Positions 52,422 to 61,634 of a stretch of DNA of 64,000 nucleotides are shown here, in pieces. Below the pieces are notes generated by a model. The model searched no databases. It had not been told where the DNA came from and saw only the letters and a list, made by a program, of their open reading frames with translations. The stretch covers positions 62,001 through 126,000 of the forward strand of contig RAZE01000009.1 of NCBI GenBank assembly GCA_003611955.1, in the 5' to 3' direction. The position numbers were made by a program, and so were the translations under genes. The stretch comes from a bacterium 1XD8-76. GTDB taxonomy: Bacteria; Bacillota; Clostridia; Lachnospirales; Lachnospiraceae. The first letter of the stretch is position 1. The number at the start of each line of letters is the position of its first letter.

Positions 52422-53388
52422 AGCAGTGCGGGATATGATAGAGGGGATGCGGCTGGCAAATCCGGATATCCGGATTTTGCCGGGGACCAGTGTGATCGTC
52501 AGGAAGGATGCGCCTGTCGCTGGGAAGGTCGGTATCATTTCGGGCGGCGGCAGCGGTCATGAGCCGGCTCACGGCGGATTTGTCGGAAAGGGAATGTTGG
52601 ATGCCGCCTGTGCGGGGGATGTCTTCACTTCTCCGAGCGTCGATCAGATGGTGAAAGCGATCAGAGCCGTCGATGCCGGGAGGGGAGTGCTGATCATCGC
52701 AAAAAATTATACAGGGGATAACCTGAACTTTGATATGGCGATGGAACTGTTGGAGGAGGAGGGGATCAAAACAGCGAAAGTAAAAGTGCATGACGATACA
52801 GCTGTGGAGGAAAGCTCCGATACGACAGGAAGGCGGGGCGTGGCAGGCACGATGCTCGTGCAGAAGGTCGCCTGTGCCTGTGCGGAAGCGGGAGGCAGCT
52901 TGGAAGAAGTGCAGGAGGCCGCTCAGAACGCGGCGGATAATGTGCGGACGATCGGTTTTGCGCTGTCACCGTGTATCATTCCTGCGGTGGGCAAGCCGGG
53001 ATTTTTTCTGGGAGACGAGGAGATGGAGCTGGGAACAGGTATCCACGGGGAGGCCGGCATCAGAAGGATGAAGGTGGATACGGCTCATAATCTGGCAAAA
53101 ATCATGCTGGAGAAGCTGCTTGCTGATATGCCGGTCGAAAAGGGAGAAGAAATCTGTGTACTGGTGAACGGCATGGGAAGTACGCCGCTGATGGAACTGT
53201 ATATTTTATACAGGGAAGTACATATGGCTCTGGAGGAGAAAGAGATCAGGATAGCGAAAGCGTATGTGGGAGAGTATATGACCAGCCTGGAGATGGCGGG
53301 GGCATCGGTATCCATTATGAAGCTGGATGAGCGCAGAAAGCGGTTTCTGCTTGCGCCGGCTGATACCGCAGGATTTCGGCAGTTTTAG
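52393..53388 (+). CDS. dhaK: Dihydroxyacetone-kinase-like subunit DhaK
   Basis: A 331-residue protein matching DhaK: ISGGGSGHEPAHGGFVG at about 49-65, KNYTGDNLNFDMA near 104, and GTGIHGEAGI near 216, where the His covalently binds the ketone. The family phosphorylates dihydroxyacetone; close relatives act on erythrulose or apulose phosphate precursors. No DhaM phosphocarrier gene is present here, so an ATP-dependent kinase with DhaL is more likely than a PTS one. Start GTG 52393 has GGAGG ten bases upstream; ATG 52405 is an alternative. Confidence 0.9.
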   Translation: MKKIMNRPDEAVRDMIEGMRLANPDIRILPGTSVIVRKDAPVAGKVGIISGGGSGHEPAHGGFVGKGMLDAACAGDVFTSPSVDQMVKAIRAVDAGRGVLIIAKNYTGDNLNFDMAMELLEEEGIKTAKVKVHDDTAVEESSDTTGRRGVAGTMLVQKVACACAEAGGSLEEVQEAAQNAADNVRTIGFALSPCIIPAVGKPGFFLGDEEMELGTGIHGEAGIRRMKVDTAHNLAKIMLEKLLADMPVEKGEEICVLVNGMGSTPLMELYILYREVHMALEEKEIRIAKAYVGEYMTSLEMAGASVSIMKLDERRKRFLLAPADTAGFRQF

Positions 53389-53397
53389 GAGGGACAG

Positions 53398-54018
53398 ATG
53401 GATTTTTGCAGAATGTATGAGGAGATCGCGCGCCGGATCGAGGAGAACGCGGAGTACCTGGACGGGCTGGACGCGGTGATGGGCGATGGCGAGCATGGCT
53501 TTAATATGAAGAAATGTTTTAATGCTGTGAGAGAGATGCTTCCGGAATGGCGGGAGATGGGTAATACAGAAGTTCTGGAAAACGCGGGAATGACACTGCT
53601 TGCGGCAGGCGGAGGAACTGCCTCCACACTGCTCGGTTTTTTCATGAAGAGAGCGGCTGGAGCGGCAAAAAGGGAAACGGTATATGATGCGGAGAGTATC
53701 GCGGGAATACTGAATCAGGCGCTCGCTTCCACCCTGGAGAAAAGCCAGGCGGGAGAGGGGGATAAAACGCTGATGGATGTATTGGTTCCCGCTGTCAGGG
53801 CATTTTCGGAGGAAGCAGCAAACGATGATATCCTTGCGGCGGCAGGTGCGGCGGCGAAAGCGTCTGCGGAAGGGGCGAGAGCCACCGAACAGATGATAGC
53901 CAAAAGGGGCAGAGGCTTTTATGTGGCGGACAGAGGGTTAGGTACGGCGGATCCGGGAGCCGCTTCGTTAAATCTGATAGTACAGACAATATACAAAGAA
54001 CTGCTGAAAGAGATGTAA
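53398..54018 (+). CDS. dhaL: Dihydroxyacetone-kinase-like subunit DhaL
   Basis: A 206-residue protein. DAVMGDGEHGFNM at about 25-37 supplies the metal-binding Asp residues (the usual second Asp is Glu here), GGGTASTLLG near 72 and GDKTLMDVL near 121 bind nucleotide, and GRGFYVADRGLGTADPGAAS near 166 ends the site. The family normally has GDGDHG and a GRASYLGER-type end, so both sites show mild changes. Pairs with DhaK 9 bases upstream; last gene of the operon, followed by a terminator. Confidence 0.88.
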   Translation: MDFCRMYEEIARRIEENAEYLDGLDAVMGDGEHGFNMKKCFNAVREMLPEWREMGNTEVLENAGMTLLAAGGGTASTLLGFFMKRAAGAAKRETVYDAESIAGILNQALASTLEKSQAGEGDKTLMDVLVPAVRAFSEEAANDDILAAAGAAAKASAEGARATEQMIAKRGRGFYVADRGLGTADPGAASLNLIVQTIYKELLKEM

Positions 54019-54039
54019 AGAAAAAGAAAGGATACACAC

Positions 54040-54080
54040 AAAAGAGCGTGCAATAGAAGTAAAAATTGGCACGCTCTTTT
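54040..54080. terminator. Bidirectional rho-independent terminator
   Basis: AAAAGAGCGTGC (54040-54051) and GCACGCTCTTTT (54069-54080) are a perfect 12-base stem with a 17-base loop, T-runs on both strands. It separates the convergent dhaL and oligoendopeptidase genes. Confidence 0.82.
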
Positions 54081-54097
54081 GCATGATCGGGAAAGTG

Positions 54098-55774
54098 TCA
54101 TAACAATTTAGTGACAGCCTCCACAACTCTCTCCACCGTCCCCTCCTTAAAGGGATCGCTGAGGTTTCCCAGTGCGAGGAGCTCGCGGTAGCCTTTGGTG
54201 CCCCCGGCGAGACAGAGGCGGTGATAATCTTCAAAAGCACCGTGAAAATCATCCGCCATCCGGCTGTAGTATTCCAGCGATCCGATCCGTGCCAGGGCAT
54301 ACTCGATATAGTAGAAAGGGCAGGCAAAAATATGCAGTTTCTGCATCCAGAATGCGCCCTGTTCCAGAAACGGATCGCCGTCGTAATCGCGCCAGGGCAG
54401 GTATTTCTCTTCCAGCCGTCTCCACACGTTTCGCCTTTCCATGCCGTCTGTCAGCTTTTCCCGGTAGACAAGGTGCTGAAACTCATCCACGCAGGCGATA
54501 TAGGGCATAAAGATCAGTTCGCTCCACAGGTGGGATTTGCGGTATTTCTCCGCCTGCTCTCCGAAAAACAGCTCCATCCAGGGGTAGGTGAAAAATTCCA
54601 TGGTCATGGAATGGATCTCGTCTACCTCCTCAGAGGCAAAAGTCTGTTCGGAGAGGGGAACATTGCGGAGCGCCTCAAAAGCCTGAAAGGCATGTCCAGC
54701 CTCGTGGGTCAGCACATCCACATCCGCGTCCGTCCCGTTGAAGTTTGAGAAGATAAAGGGAGCCTTGTATTCGGCGAGCATGGTGCAGTAGCCGCCCTGC
54801 TGTTTGCCAGGCTTTGTCTCGAGGTCAAACAGATCATACCGCAGCATAAAGTCAAAAAATCTTCCGGTGGCGTCGGAGAGCTCTCTGTACATTTTGCCCG
54901 CGTTCGCCAGCATTTCCTCCTTTTTTCCCATGGGCACGGCGTTTCCTTCGGGGAACATGAGAGCTTCGTCGTAGTAGTGAAGCGTTTCAATGCCAAGTCT
55001 GGCTTTCTGTTCTTCTACCAGCCGCTTGCAGACCGGAACGATGTGACGGAGGATCTGTTCGCGGAACGCCGCCACATCCTCAGGGGTATAGGTGTAGCGC
55101 TTATTCTGCAGAAAGATCATCTCCTCATAGCCGGGAAAGCCGAGGTTTTCCGCCAGTTCGAGGCGGATGCTGACAAGTTCGCCGTAGATATCATCCAGCT
55201 TCCCTGAGATGGACTCATACAGTGCGGACCATTTTTCCATCGCTTCTTTTCTGATCTTTCGGTCGGGATCCTGCATTTTCTTTAACAGGCCGTAAAAGTT
55301 TAAGGTCTCTCCGTGAAATTCCGCCTGGGGAGCGGCAGCGGTCCGATAATATTCCTGTACCAGCATACTTTCCCTGATCTGGAGCTCTATATTGGACTCT
55401 GCGGCAAGGCGTATGCGGCTTTTCACATTCTGGATATATAATTGTCCCAGTTCCCGCTCAAAATCCGGGAGGAAACTGCTCTCCAGAAATACTTTATGGA
55501 ATTTTTTCATCTCCACGCTGAGCCCCGGCTTGACGCTGTGGAAATATTCCATTTCTTTTTGGTAAAATGCATCCCGCGTATCCATGCTGTTGCGGATGGA
55601 GGCCAGTTCTTCCATGGTGTGAAAGTGTTCCTGTTTTTGGTTCAGACTTAAGAAGATTTCTCTGGCGGCCGGATAGCTTTCGGCGTTTTGAAAAGCTTTT
55701 GCGGCGCTGTCGATGTAGGAGAGCAGGCTTTTGCCGTCCGGTCTTGTGTATCTGAGTTTCGCAAACTGTTCCAT
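54098..55774 (-). CDS. M3-family oligoendopeptidase (PepF-like)
   Basis: A 558-residue cytoplasmic metallopeptidase. HEAGH near residue 352 gives the zinc-binding His pair and catalytic Glu, and the third ligand Glu lies in VDEIHSMTMEFF about 28 residues later. The N-terminal ~200 residues are helical. This fits the M3/PepF group that cuts short peptides. AAGGGG is eight bases before the ATG. Monocistronic with its own promoter (55842-55870) and not obviously tied to the glycan genes. Confidence 0.9.
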   Translation of the reverse strand: MEQFAKLRYTRPDGKSLLSYIDSAAKAFQNAESYPAAREIFLSLNQKQEHFHTMEELASIRNSMDTRDAFYQKEMEYFHSVKPGLSVEMKKFHKVFLESSFLPDFERELGQLYIQNVKSRIRLAAESNIELQIRESMLVQEYYRTAAAPQAEFHGETLNFYGLLKKMQDPDRKIRKEAMEKWSALYESISGKLDDIYGELVSIRLELAENLGFPGYEEMIFLQNKRYTYTPEDVAAFREQILRHIVPVCKRLVEEQKARLGIETLHYYDEALMFPEGNAVPMGKKEEMLANAGKMYRELSDATGRFFDFMLRYDLFDLETKPGKQQGGYCTMLAEYKAPFIFSNFNGTDADVDVLTHEAGHAFQAFEALRNVPLSEQTFASEEVDEIHSMTMEFFTYPWMELFFGEQAEKYRKSHLWSELIFMPYIACVDEFQHLVYREKLTDGMERRNVWRRLEEKYLPWRDYDGDPFLEQGAFWMQKLHIFACPFYYIEYALARIGSLEYYSRMADDFHGAFEDYHRLCLAGGTKGYRELLALGNLSDPFKEGTVERVVEAVTKLL

Positions 55775-55841
55775 TGTGTATCCCCTTTTTCTTTATTTTT
55801 TCGGTCAATATGTATCGGTATAAACCGGTTTTCTTTGCACT

Positions 55842-55870
55842 ATCATAGCGTGAATCAGGGGGGAGGTCAA
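55842..55870 (-). promoter_or_regulatory. Promoter of the oligoendopeptidase gene
   Basis: On the minus strand TTGACC (55865-55870) and TATGAT (55842-55847) are separated by 17 bases, close to consensus. Confidence 0.7.
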
Positions 55871-55884
55871 TAAAAAAGAAAATA

Positions 55885-55913
55885 TTCCCATTACCGGAAA
55901 AGTCTGTTATAAT
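55885..55913 (+). promoter_or_regulatory. Promoter of the phosphoglucomutase gene
   Basis: TATAAT at 55908-55913 is a perfect -10; the hexamer 17 bases upstream, TTCCCA at 55885-55890, is a weak -35. It lies 77 bases before the chosen start. Confidence 0.55.
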
Positions 55914-55990
55914 GGAGCAAGGAGAAGAAATTGTCATACTTTTGCAGACAATTTTCCGTCAATATGGATAGGAATACGGAGGGATTACAG

Positions 55991-57712
55991 ATGGATTACA
56001 AAGAGCAGTATAATTTCTGGTTATCGGATGCATACTTTGATGAGGCGACGAAGAAAGAACTTCAGGGCATTGCGGATAATGAGGGGGAGATCGAGGATCG
56101 CTTTTATAAGGATCTGGAATTCGGCACGGGCGGTCTCCGCGGTGTGATCGGCGCGGGTACGAACCGCATGAATATTTATACGGTGCGGAAAGCGACGCAG
56201 GGACTTGCCAATTATATCCTGAAGCAGGGAGGCGCGGAGAAAGGTGTTGCGATCGCCTACGACTCGAGAAGGATGTCCCCGGAGTTTGCGGACGAGGCGG
56301 CTCTGTGCATGGCAGCAAACGGCATCAAGGCTTATGTGTTCGATGCGCTGCGCCCCACACCGGAACTTTCCTTTGCGATCAGGGAGCTTGGATGCATTTC
56401 CGGTATCGTGGTGACGGCAAGCCATAATCCGCCGGAGTACAACGGCTACAAGGCATATTGGGAGGACGGCGCGCAGGTGGCGGCGCCCAGAGATAAAGAG
56501 ATCATCGAGGAAGTCCGCGCAGTGACGGATTACAATGATGTGAAGACCATGGATAAAAAAGAAGCCATGGAAAAAGGGCTGTACCAGGTGATCGGAAAAG
56601 AGATCGATGACAGATACATGGAGGAACTGAAGAAGCAGATCATCCATCCGGAAGTGATAAAGGAGATGGCTGACGACATCAGGATCGTCTACACGCCGTT
56701 TCACGGGACGGGCAACGTGCCGGTGAGGAGAATTCTCTCGGAACTGGGCTTTAAGCATGTCTATATCGTGCCGGAGCAGGAACTGCCGGATCCCGATTTT
56801 ACCACCCTGGATTATCCGAACCCGGAAGATCCGAAAGCTTTCACCCTGGCGCTGAAGCTGGCCAAGGAGAAGGATGCGGATGTGGTGTTGGCCACAGATC
56901 CCGATGCCGACAGGCTGGGTATTTATGCGAAGGACAAAGCCACCGGCGAGTATGTTTCCTTTACCGGAAATATGTCCGGCATGCTGATCGCGGAATACAT
57001 TATGCGGGAGAGGGCGGCCACAGGCAAGATGCCCGAGAATCCGGCGATGGTGACCACCATTGTGACGACCAATATGACGCGCGCCATCGCGGAGGACTAC
57101 AAGGCAAAATTTGTGGAAGTGCTGACCGGCTTCAAGTACATCGGCGAGCAGATCAAGTTCTTTGAGAGAGACCATTCTTACAATTACGTGTTCGGTCTGG
57201 AGGAGAGCTACGGATGCCTCGCGGGAACCCATGCCCGTGACAAGGACGCTGTCGTTGCGGTGATGTGCCTGTGCGAAGTGGCTGCATGGTGCAAGAAGCA
57301 GGGCATCACGCTCTGGGATCAGATGATCAATCTGTATGAGAAATACGGTTACTATAAAGAGACACAGTACGCGATCACGATGAAGGGCATCGACGGCTCC
57401 AGACAGATCGCCGCGATCATGGATAAACTGCGTAAGAACCCGCCGAAAAACTTTGGCGATCTGCAGGTGGTGGAGATGCGCGACTATGATCTGGATCAGA
57501 CGACCAATATGGCGACGGGCGAAGTGACGCCCACCGGTCTGCCGAAGTCCAATGTGCTGTACTTTGAACTGACCAATGATTCCTGGTGCTGCGCCCGTCC
57601 TTCCGGCACGGAGCCGAAGATTAAATTCTACATGGGCGTAAAGGGTACCGGTCTGGATGACGCGCAGGAGAAGGTTGAGGCGCTGACAGAGGCAGTGAAG
57701 GCGCTGCTGTAA
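55991..57712 (+). CDS. pgcA: Alpha-phosphoglucomutase
   Basis: About 573 residues. It has GTGGLRGVIGAG near 46, the phosphoserine loop TASHNPPEYNGYKAYW near 147, DPDADRLG near 303 for magnesium, FGLEESYG near 405, and RPSGTEPKIKFY near 542 for phosphate binding. Length and order match PgcA-type phosphoglucomutases. It interconverts glucose-6-phosphate and glucose-1-phosphate, the RmlA substrate, so it serves the dTDP-sugar pathway. ATG 55991 is chosen for GGAGGG seven bases before; two upstream ATGs are in frame. GT genes follow 26 bases later. Confidence 0.93.
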   Translation: MDYKEQYNFWLSDAYFDEATKKELQGIADNEGEIEDRFYKDLEFGTGGLRGVIGAGTNRMNIYTVRKATQGLANYILKQGGAEKGVAIAYDSRRMSPEFADEAALCMAANGIKAYVFDALRPTPELSFAIRELGCISGIVVTASHNPPEYNGYKAYWEDGAQVAAPRDKEIIEEVRAVTDYNDVKTMDKKEAMEKGLYQVIGKEIDDRYMEELKKQIIHPEVIKEMADDIRIVYTPFHGTGNVPVRRILSELGFKHVYIVPEQELPDPDFTTLDYPNPEDPKAFTLALKLAKEKDADVVLATDPDADRLGIYAKDKATGEYVSFTGNMSGMLIAEYIMRERAATGKMPENPAMVTTIVTTNMTRAIAEDYKAKFVEVLTGFKYIGEQIKFFERDHSYNYVFGLEESYGCLAGTHARDKDAVVAVMCLCEVAAWCKKQGITLWDQMINLYEKYGYYKETQYAITMKGIDGSRQIAAIMDKLRKNPPKNFGDLQVVEMRDYDLDQTTNMATGEVTPTGLPKSNVLYFELTNDSWCCARPSGTEPKIKFYMGVKGTGLDDAQEKVEALTEAVKALL

Positions 57713-57738
57713 AATGTATTCTCTGTGAATGGTTTGTT

Positions 57739-59094
57739 ATGATACGGGAGAATCTGAATAAAACGATCAACTACATGAAGCGCAACGGGGTAAAAAAAGC
57801 GGTGGGCATGGCATACGAGCGGCTCACCGCTCCTTATGATATGCATTATTTCTACGAACCGCCGACAAAGGAGGAATTGGAACGCCAGAGAGGTACGGTC
57901 TTTGAAAAAATGCCGTTGATCAGCATCGTGGTGCCCGCCTACGAGACGAGGGAGGAGTTTCTGGCGGCGCTGATCGATTCCGTGACGGCACAGAGCTACG
58001 AGAACTGGGAGCTGATCATCGCCGACGCCAGCGAGAGCGACCGGGTAAAGAAATGTGTGGAAACCGCAGAGAAATCGTTGGCCGGGAGACGGGCGGAGAG
58101 AATAAAATATCATGCGTTATCTAAAAATGAGGGTATTTCGGGCAACAGCAATCAGGCGATCGCCCATGCGTCAGGCGACTATATCGGCCTGCTGGATCAT
58201 GACGATCTGCTGACGCCGGATGCGTTGTTTGAGATGGTAAAAGCGGTAAATACTTTGTCTGAACAGGGAATTTCAGCGAAATTGCTGTACTCGGACGAAG
58301 ATAAATGCGATGAGAGCGGAAAAAATTTCCGGGAACCAAATATTAAATCTCGATTTAATTTTGATTTTCTGCTGGCAAATAACTATATCTGTCACTTTTT
58401 GCTGCTGGAGACAGGGCTCATGAGACAACTGGGTTTCCGCCCCGCGTACGACGGCGCTCAGGATTACGACCTGATCCTGCGGGCGGTGGGCAGGATGCGG
58501 GAGGAGGAGATAGCCCATATAGGGAAAATACTCTACCACTGGCGCTGCCACGATCTGTCCACGGCGGCGAACCCCGCCAGCAAGCTCTACGCCTATGAAG
58601 CCGGAAAACGGGCAGTACAGGCTTTTTTGGATGAGAAGAGGATCGATGGAAAGGTGGAGGACACGGAACATGTGGGCTTTTACCGTGTCGTCTATAAGCC
58701 GGATATTTTCGCGGCGAGAAAAGATGTGGGAGCGCTTGGCGGCTCCGTGCTGGACCGGGATAATAAAATAACGAGTGGAATTTTATTGCAAAACGGAACA
58801 TGTCCGTTTGCGGGACTGTACGGATTCTTTTCCGGTCCGGCGAATGCGGCATCGGTCTGTCGGGACGTCTGGGCGCTGGATGCGCGGACGATGATCCTGC
58901 GCGGGGAGGATATCCCTGTCTTTGAGGAGGTCATGAAAGTTCCCTATATCGAGAAGACAAAGGAACGCGACAGGGCGTACTGCAACAGGTTGGACGAGAG
59001 TATCTGGAGACAGCGCAGCCTTGCGCTCTGCGCGGTGTTCCGGGAGAGGGGTCAGCGTCTTGTCTGGGAGCCGAAGATCCGGGTGAGGAGATAG
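57739..59094 (+). CDS. GT2 glycosyltransferase with remnant second domain
   Basis: A 451-residue protein. The first GT2 domain is complete: ISIVVPAYETR near 60, IADASESD, LLDHDDLL near 152, YSDEDK near 192, and YICHFLLLETG. After about residue 330 the sequence reads DVGALGGSVLDRDNKITSGILL and then a region matching the second half of a second GT2 domain, but its N-terminal nucleotide-binding part and NDD motif are missing. This is the mirror of the proteins at 34311 and 36938. Expected to add one sugar of the glycan. It may be transcribed with pgcA. Confidence 0.78.
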   Translation: MIRENLNKTINYMKRNGVKKAVGMAYERLTAPYDMHYFYEPPTKEELERQRGTVFEKMPLISIVVPAYETREEFLAALIDSVTAQSYENWELIIADASESDRVKKCVETAEKSLAGRRAERIKYHALSKNEGISGNSNQAIAHASGDYIGLLDHDDLLTPDALFEMVKAVNTLSEQGISAKLLYSDEDKCDESGKNFREPNIKSRFNFDFLLANNYICHFLLLETGLMRQLGFRPAYDGAQDYDLILRAVGRMREEEIAHIGKILYHWRCHDLSTAANPASKLYAYEAGKRAVQAFLDEKRIDGKVEDTEHVGFYRVVYKPDIFAARKDVGALGGSVLDRDNKITSGILLQNGTCPFAGLYGFFSGPANAASVCRDVWALDARTMILRGEDIPVFEEVMKVPYIEKTKERDRAYCNRLDESIWRQRSLALCAVFRERGQRLVWEPKIRVRR

Positions 59095-59098
59095 AGCT

Positions 59099-60067
59099 AT
59101 GAAGTCAACCATTGTGATTCCCAATTTTAACGGCATAGAATATCTGGAAAAATGCCTGGATTCCATTCTGGCGGATACGATGGAGCATCCCGCCCGGATC
59201 CTTGTGATCGACAACGGCTCCACGGACGGAAGCTGTGAGCTGGCGGAGCGCACGCCGGGAGTGGAGGTGATCCGCATGGGGGAGAACCGGGGCTTCTGCG
59301 AGGCAGTCAACACAGGGATCCGAGCGTCGTATACCCCTTATGTCATTTTGTTAAATAACGATTTAACTATAGAGGGCGGTTTTGTGGAGGCGATGGAGAA
59401 GGCGTTGGACAAGGATCCGAAAGCCTTCTCCGCGGGGGCCCAGATGCGGATGATGAGAGCGCCGGACCGGATGGATAACGCCGGTGATTATTACTGCGCG
59501 TTGGGCTGGGCCTACGACTATGGAAAGGGGAAAAAGGTGTCAAAGAGGTATCAGAAGCCCCGGAGAGTTTTTGCTGCCTGCGGCGGAGCGGCGATCTACA
59601 GGCGGAGCATTCTGGAACAGATAGGGCTTTTTGATGAGCGGCATTTTGCCTATCTGGAGGATGTGGATATCGGATATCGGGCGAGAATCTACGGCTACCG
59701 CAACCTGTATGAGCCGAGGGCTCTTGTGTACCATGCGGGGAGCAGCGTATCCGGTTCAAAATATAATGAATTTAAGACAAACCTTTCCTCCGCCAACAGC
59801 ATCTATTTAATTGAAAAGAACATGCCTCCGCTGCAGGTGCTCCTTAATCTTCCCTTTTTGCTGCCGGGATTCGGAATAAAGTTTTTGTTTTTCTGTAAAA
59901 AAGGACTCGGAAAAGTATATTGGAAAGGGCTGATGCGTGGATTTCGGATATACTATAGAGAGGGCGGCAGAGAAAAACACGTTTCCTTTCGGCTCCGCAA
60001 TCTGGGGAATTACATGCTGATCCAATGGGAACTGTGGGTGAACACGGCGAGAAGATTTCTGGGCTGA
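59099..60067 (+). CDS. GT2 glycosyltransferase, probable rhamnosyltransferase
   Basis: A 322-residue protein with one GT2 domain: STIVIPNFNG at the start, VIDNGSTDGS near 35, ENRGFCEAVNTGI near 61, LLNNDL near 83, and FAYLEDVDIGYRARIYGYR near 186, which resembles WbbL-like rhamnosyltransferases. A hydrophobic segment lies near 245-270. GAGGAG is before the ATG. Comes 4 bases after the previous GT2 gene. Donor is likely dTDP-rhamnose given the locus, not proven. Confidence 0.82.
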   Translation: MKSTIVIPNFNGIEYLEKCLDSILADTMEHPARILVIDNGSTDGSCELAERTPGVEVIRMGENRGFCEAVNTGIRASYTPYVILLNNDLTIEGGFVEAMEKALDKDPKAFSAGAQMRMMRAPDRMDNAGDYYCALGWAYDYGKGKKVSKRYQKPRRVFAACGGAAIYRRSILEQIGLFDERHFAYLEDVDIGYRARIYGYRNLYEPRALVYHAGSSVSGSKYNEFKTNLSSANSIYLIEKNMPPLQVLLNLPFLLPGFGIKFLFFCKKGLGKVYWKGLMRGFRIYYREGGREKHVSFRLRNLGNYMLIQWELWVNTARRFLG

Positions 60068-60110
60068 GAGGCCGTAAGTCCGCAGGAGCGGTATCCCTCA
60101 AATAAAAAGA

Positions 60111-60139
60111 TTGTAATTTTTATAACATTATTGTAAAAT
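60111..60139 (+). promoter_or_regulatory. Promoter of the initiating sugar transferase gene
   Basis: TTGTAA (60111-60116) and TAAAAT (60134-60139) are spaced by 17 bases, about 50 bases before the start at 60190. Confidence 0.6.
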
Positions 60140-60189
60140 ATCAAAAGTGTGGTCGGATAATCGGCACATTTTGGCAGATATGGTGTACT

Positions 60190-61599
60190 ATGATAAAGAA
60201 TAATCAGAAATACCTGAATGGATTGCATGTAGTCATCGATGCGCTCATCATTGCGGGCTCTTATATTTTGGCATGGTGGCTCAAATTTGAAACTCCGGTC
60301 GGCAATGTAAAACCGGGTGATTTTTACCTGCCGATGGAGACTTATTTCGCTGCGATTCCCTACATCGTTGCGGCGTATCTGATTATTTATCAGTGCTGTA
60401 AACTGTATACGGCGAAAAGGGGGTCGGGTCCCGGCGGCGAGCTGATGCGTATCATCGAGGCGAACATTATCGGTGCGATGGGAATGACTTCCGTGTTGTT
60501 TGTGATCTGGCAGCAGCACTTCTCCCGTACGATGATCGCCATGTTTGTGGTGCTGAATATTGTGTTTACCAGCATTTTTCGGCTCGGCCTGCGGGAAATT
60601 CTGGTGGTTTTCCGCCGCAAAGGCTACAATATGAAGCATATTCTGCTGGTGGGATATTCCCAGGCGGCGGAGGAGTATATCGACAGGGTGAAGGCAAATC
60701 CCCAGTGGGGGTATGTGATCCATGCGATCCTGGATGACAACATTTCGAGGGGCACTCTGTACAAAGGGATAAAAGTGGTGGGAAGGATCGACAATCTGGA
60801 GATCATTCTGCCGGAGAACAAGCTGGATGAGATCGCCATCACGCTGCCGCTGTCGCAGTACGGCCGGCTGGCGGATATTGTGGCACTCTGTGAGAAATCC
60901 GGCGTGCATACGAAGTTTATCCCGGACTACAACAGCATTATCCCGAGCAGGCCCTACACGGAAGATCTGATGGGGCTGCCGGTGATCAATATTCGGAACG
61001 TTCCGCTGACGAGACTCAGCAACAGAGCCTGCAAACGGGCGCTGGACATCGCGGGGGCGCTGACAGGGCTGATCCTCAGCTCGCCGATCCTGCTGATCAT
61101 AGCTATTCTGGTAAAGACCACCAGCAAAGGTCCCGTTATCTTTATGCAGGAGCGCATCGGTCAGCACAACAAGCCTTTCCATATGTATAAGTTCCGCTCT
61201 ATGAAAATGCAGAGCGAATCCGATGAGAAGAAAGGCTGGACCGTGAAGGATGACCCCAGGGTGACCGAGGTGGGAAAATTTATCAGGCGAACAAGCCTGG
61301 ATGAGCTGCCGCAGCTTTTCAATATCCTGAAGGGGGATATGAGTCTGGTGGGGCCGAGACCCGAGCGGACACAGTTCGTGGAGAAGTTCAAGGAGGAGAT
61401 ACCGCGCTATATGATCAAACACCAGGTGAGGCCGGGACTCACCGGCTGGGCGCAGGTGAACGGCTACAGGGGGGATACCTCGATCAGGAAACGCATCGAT
61501 TACGACCTGTACTATATTGAAAACTGGACCTTTGGCTTTGACCTGAGGATCATTTTCCTGACGATATTCAAAGGTTTTGTAAATAAAAATGCTTATTAG
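60190..61599 (+). CDS. Polyprenyl-phosphate sugar-phosphotransferase (WcaJ/CpsE type)
   Basis: 469 residues: four N-terminal membrane segments (about 10-120), a CoA-binding-like Rossmann region starting HILLVGYSQAAEEYI near 157, and a C-terminal bacterial sugar transferase domain after the fifth membrane segment. The latter has RACKRALDIAGAL near 279, MYKFRSMKM near 335, SLDELPQLFNILKGDMSLVGPRPE near 371, and RPGLTGWAQVNGY near 417. It transfers a hexose-1-phosphate to undecaprenyl phosphate and starts the glycan chain. Glucose or galactose is most common. Confidence 0.93.
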   Translation: MIKNNQKYLNGLHVVIDALIIAGSYILAWWLKFETPVGNVKPGDFYLPMETYFAAIPYIVAAYLIIYQCCKLYTAKRGSGPGGELMRIIEANIIGAMGMTSVLFVIWQQHFSRTMIAMFVVLNIVFTSIFRLGLREILVVFRRKGYNMKHILLVGYSQAAEEYIDRVKANPQWGYVIHAILDDNISRGTLYKGIKVVGRIDNLEIILPENKLDEIAITLPLSQYGRLADIVALCEKSGVHTKFIPDYNSIIPSRPYTEDLMGLPVINIRNVPLTRLSNRACKRALDIAGALTGLILSSPILLIIAILVKTTSKGPVIFMQERIGQHNKPFHMYKFRSMKMQSESDEKKGWTVKDDPRVTEVGKFIRRTSLDELPQLFNILKGDMSLVGPRPERTQFVEKFKEEIPRYMIKHQVRPGLTGWAQVNGYRGDTSIRKRIDYDLYYIENWTFGFDLRIIFLTIFKGFVNKNAY

Positions 61600-61634
61600 G
61601 CAGAAGATTCAGATTGCGAAAGGATAAGAGAAAA

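Noticed and set aside
42604-54100. Integrative element with att sites
   Set aside because: No integrase, tRNA gene or matching direct repeats seen at the edges of the catabolic block.
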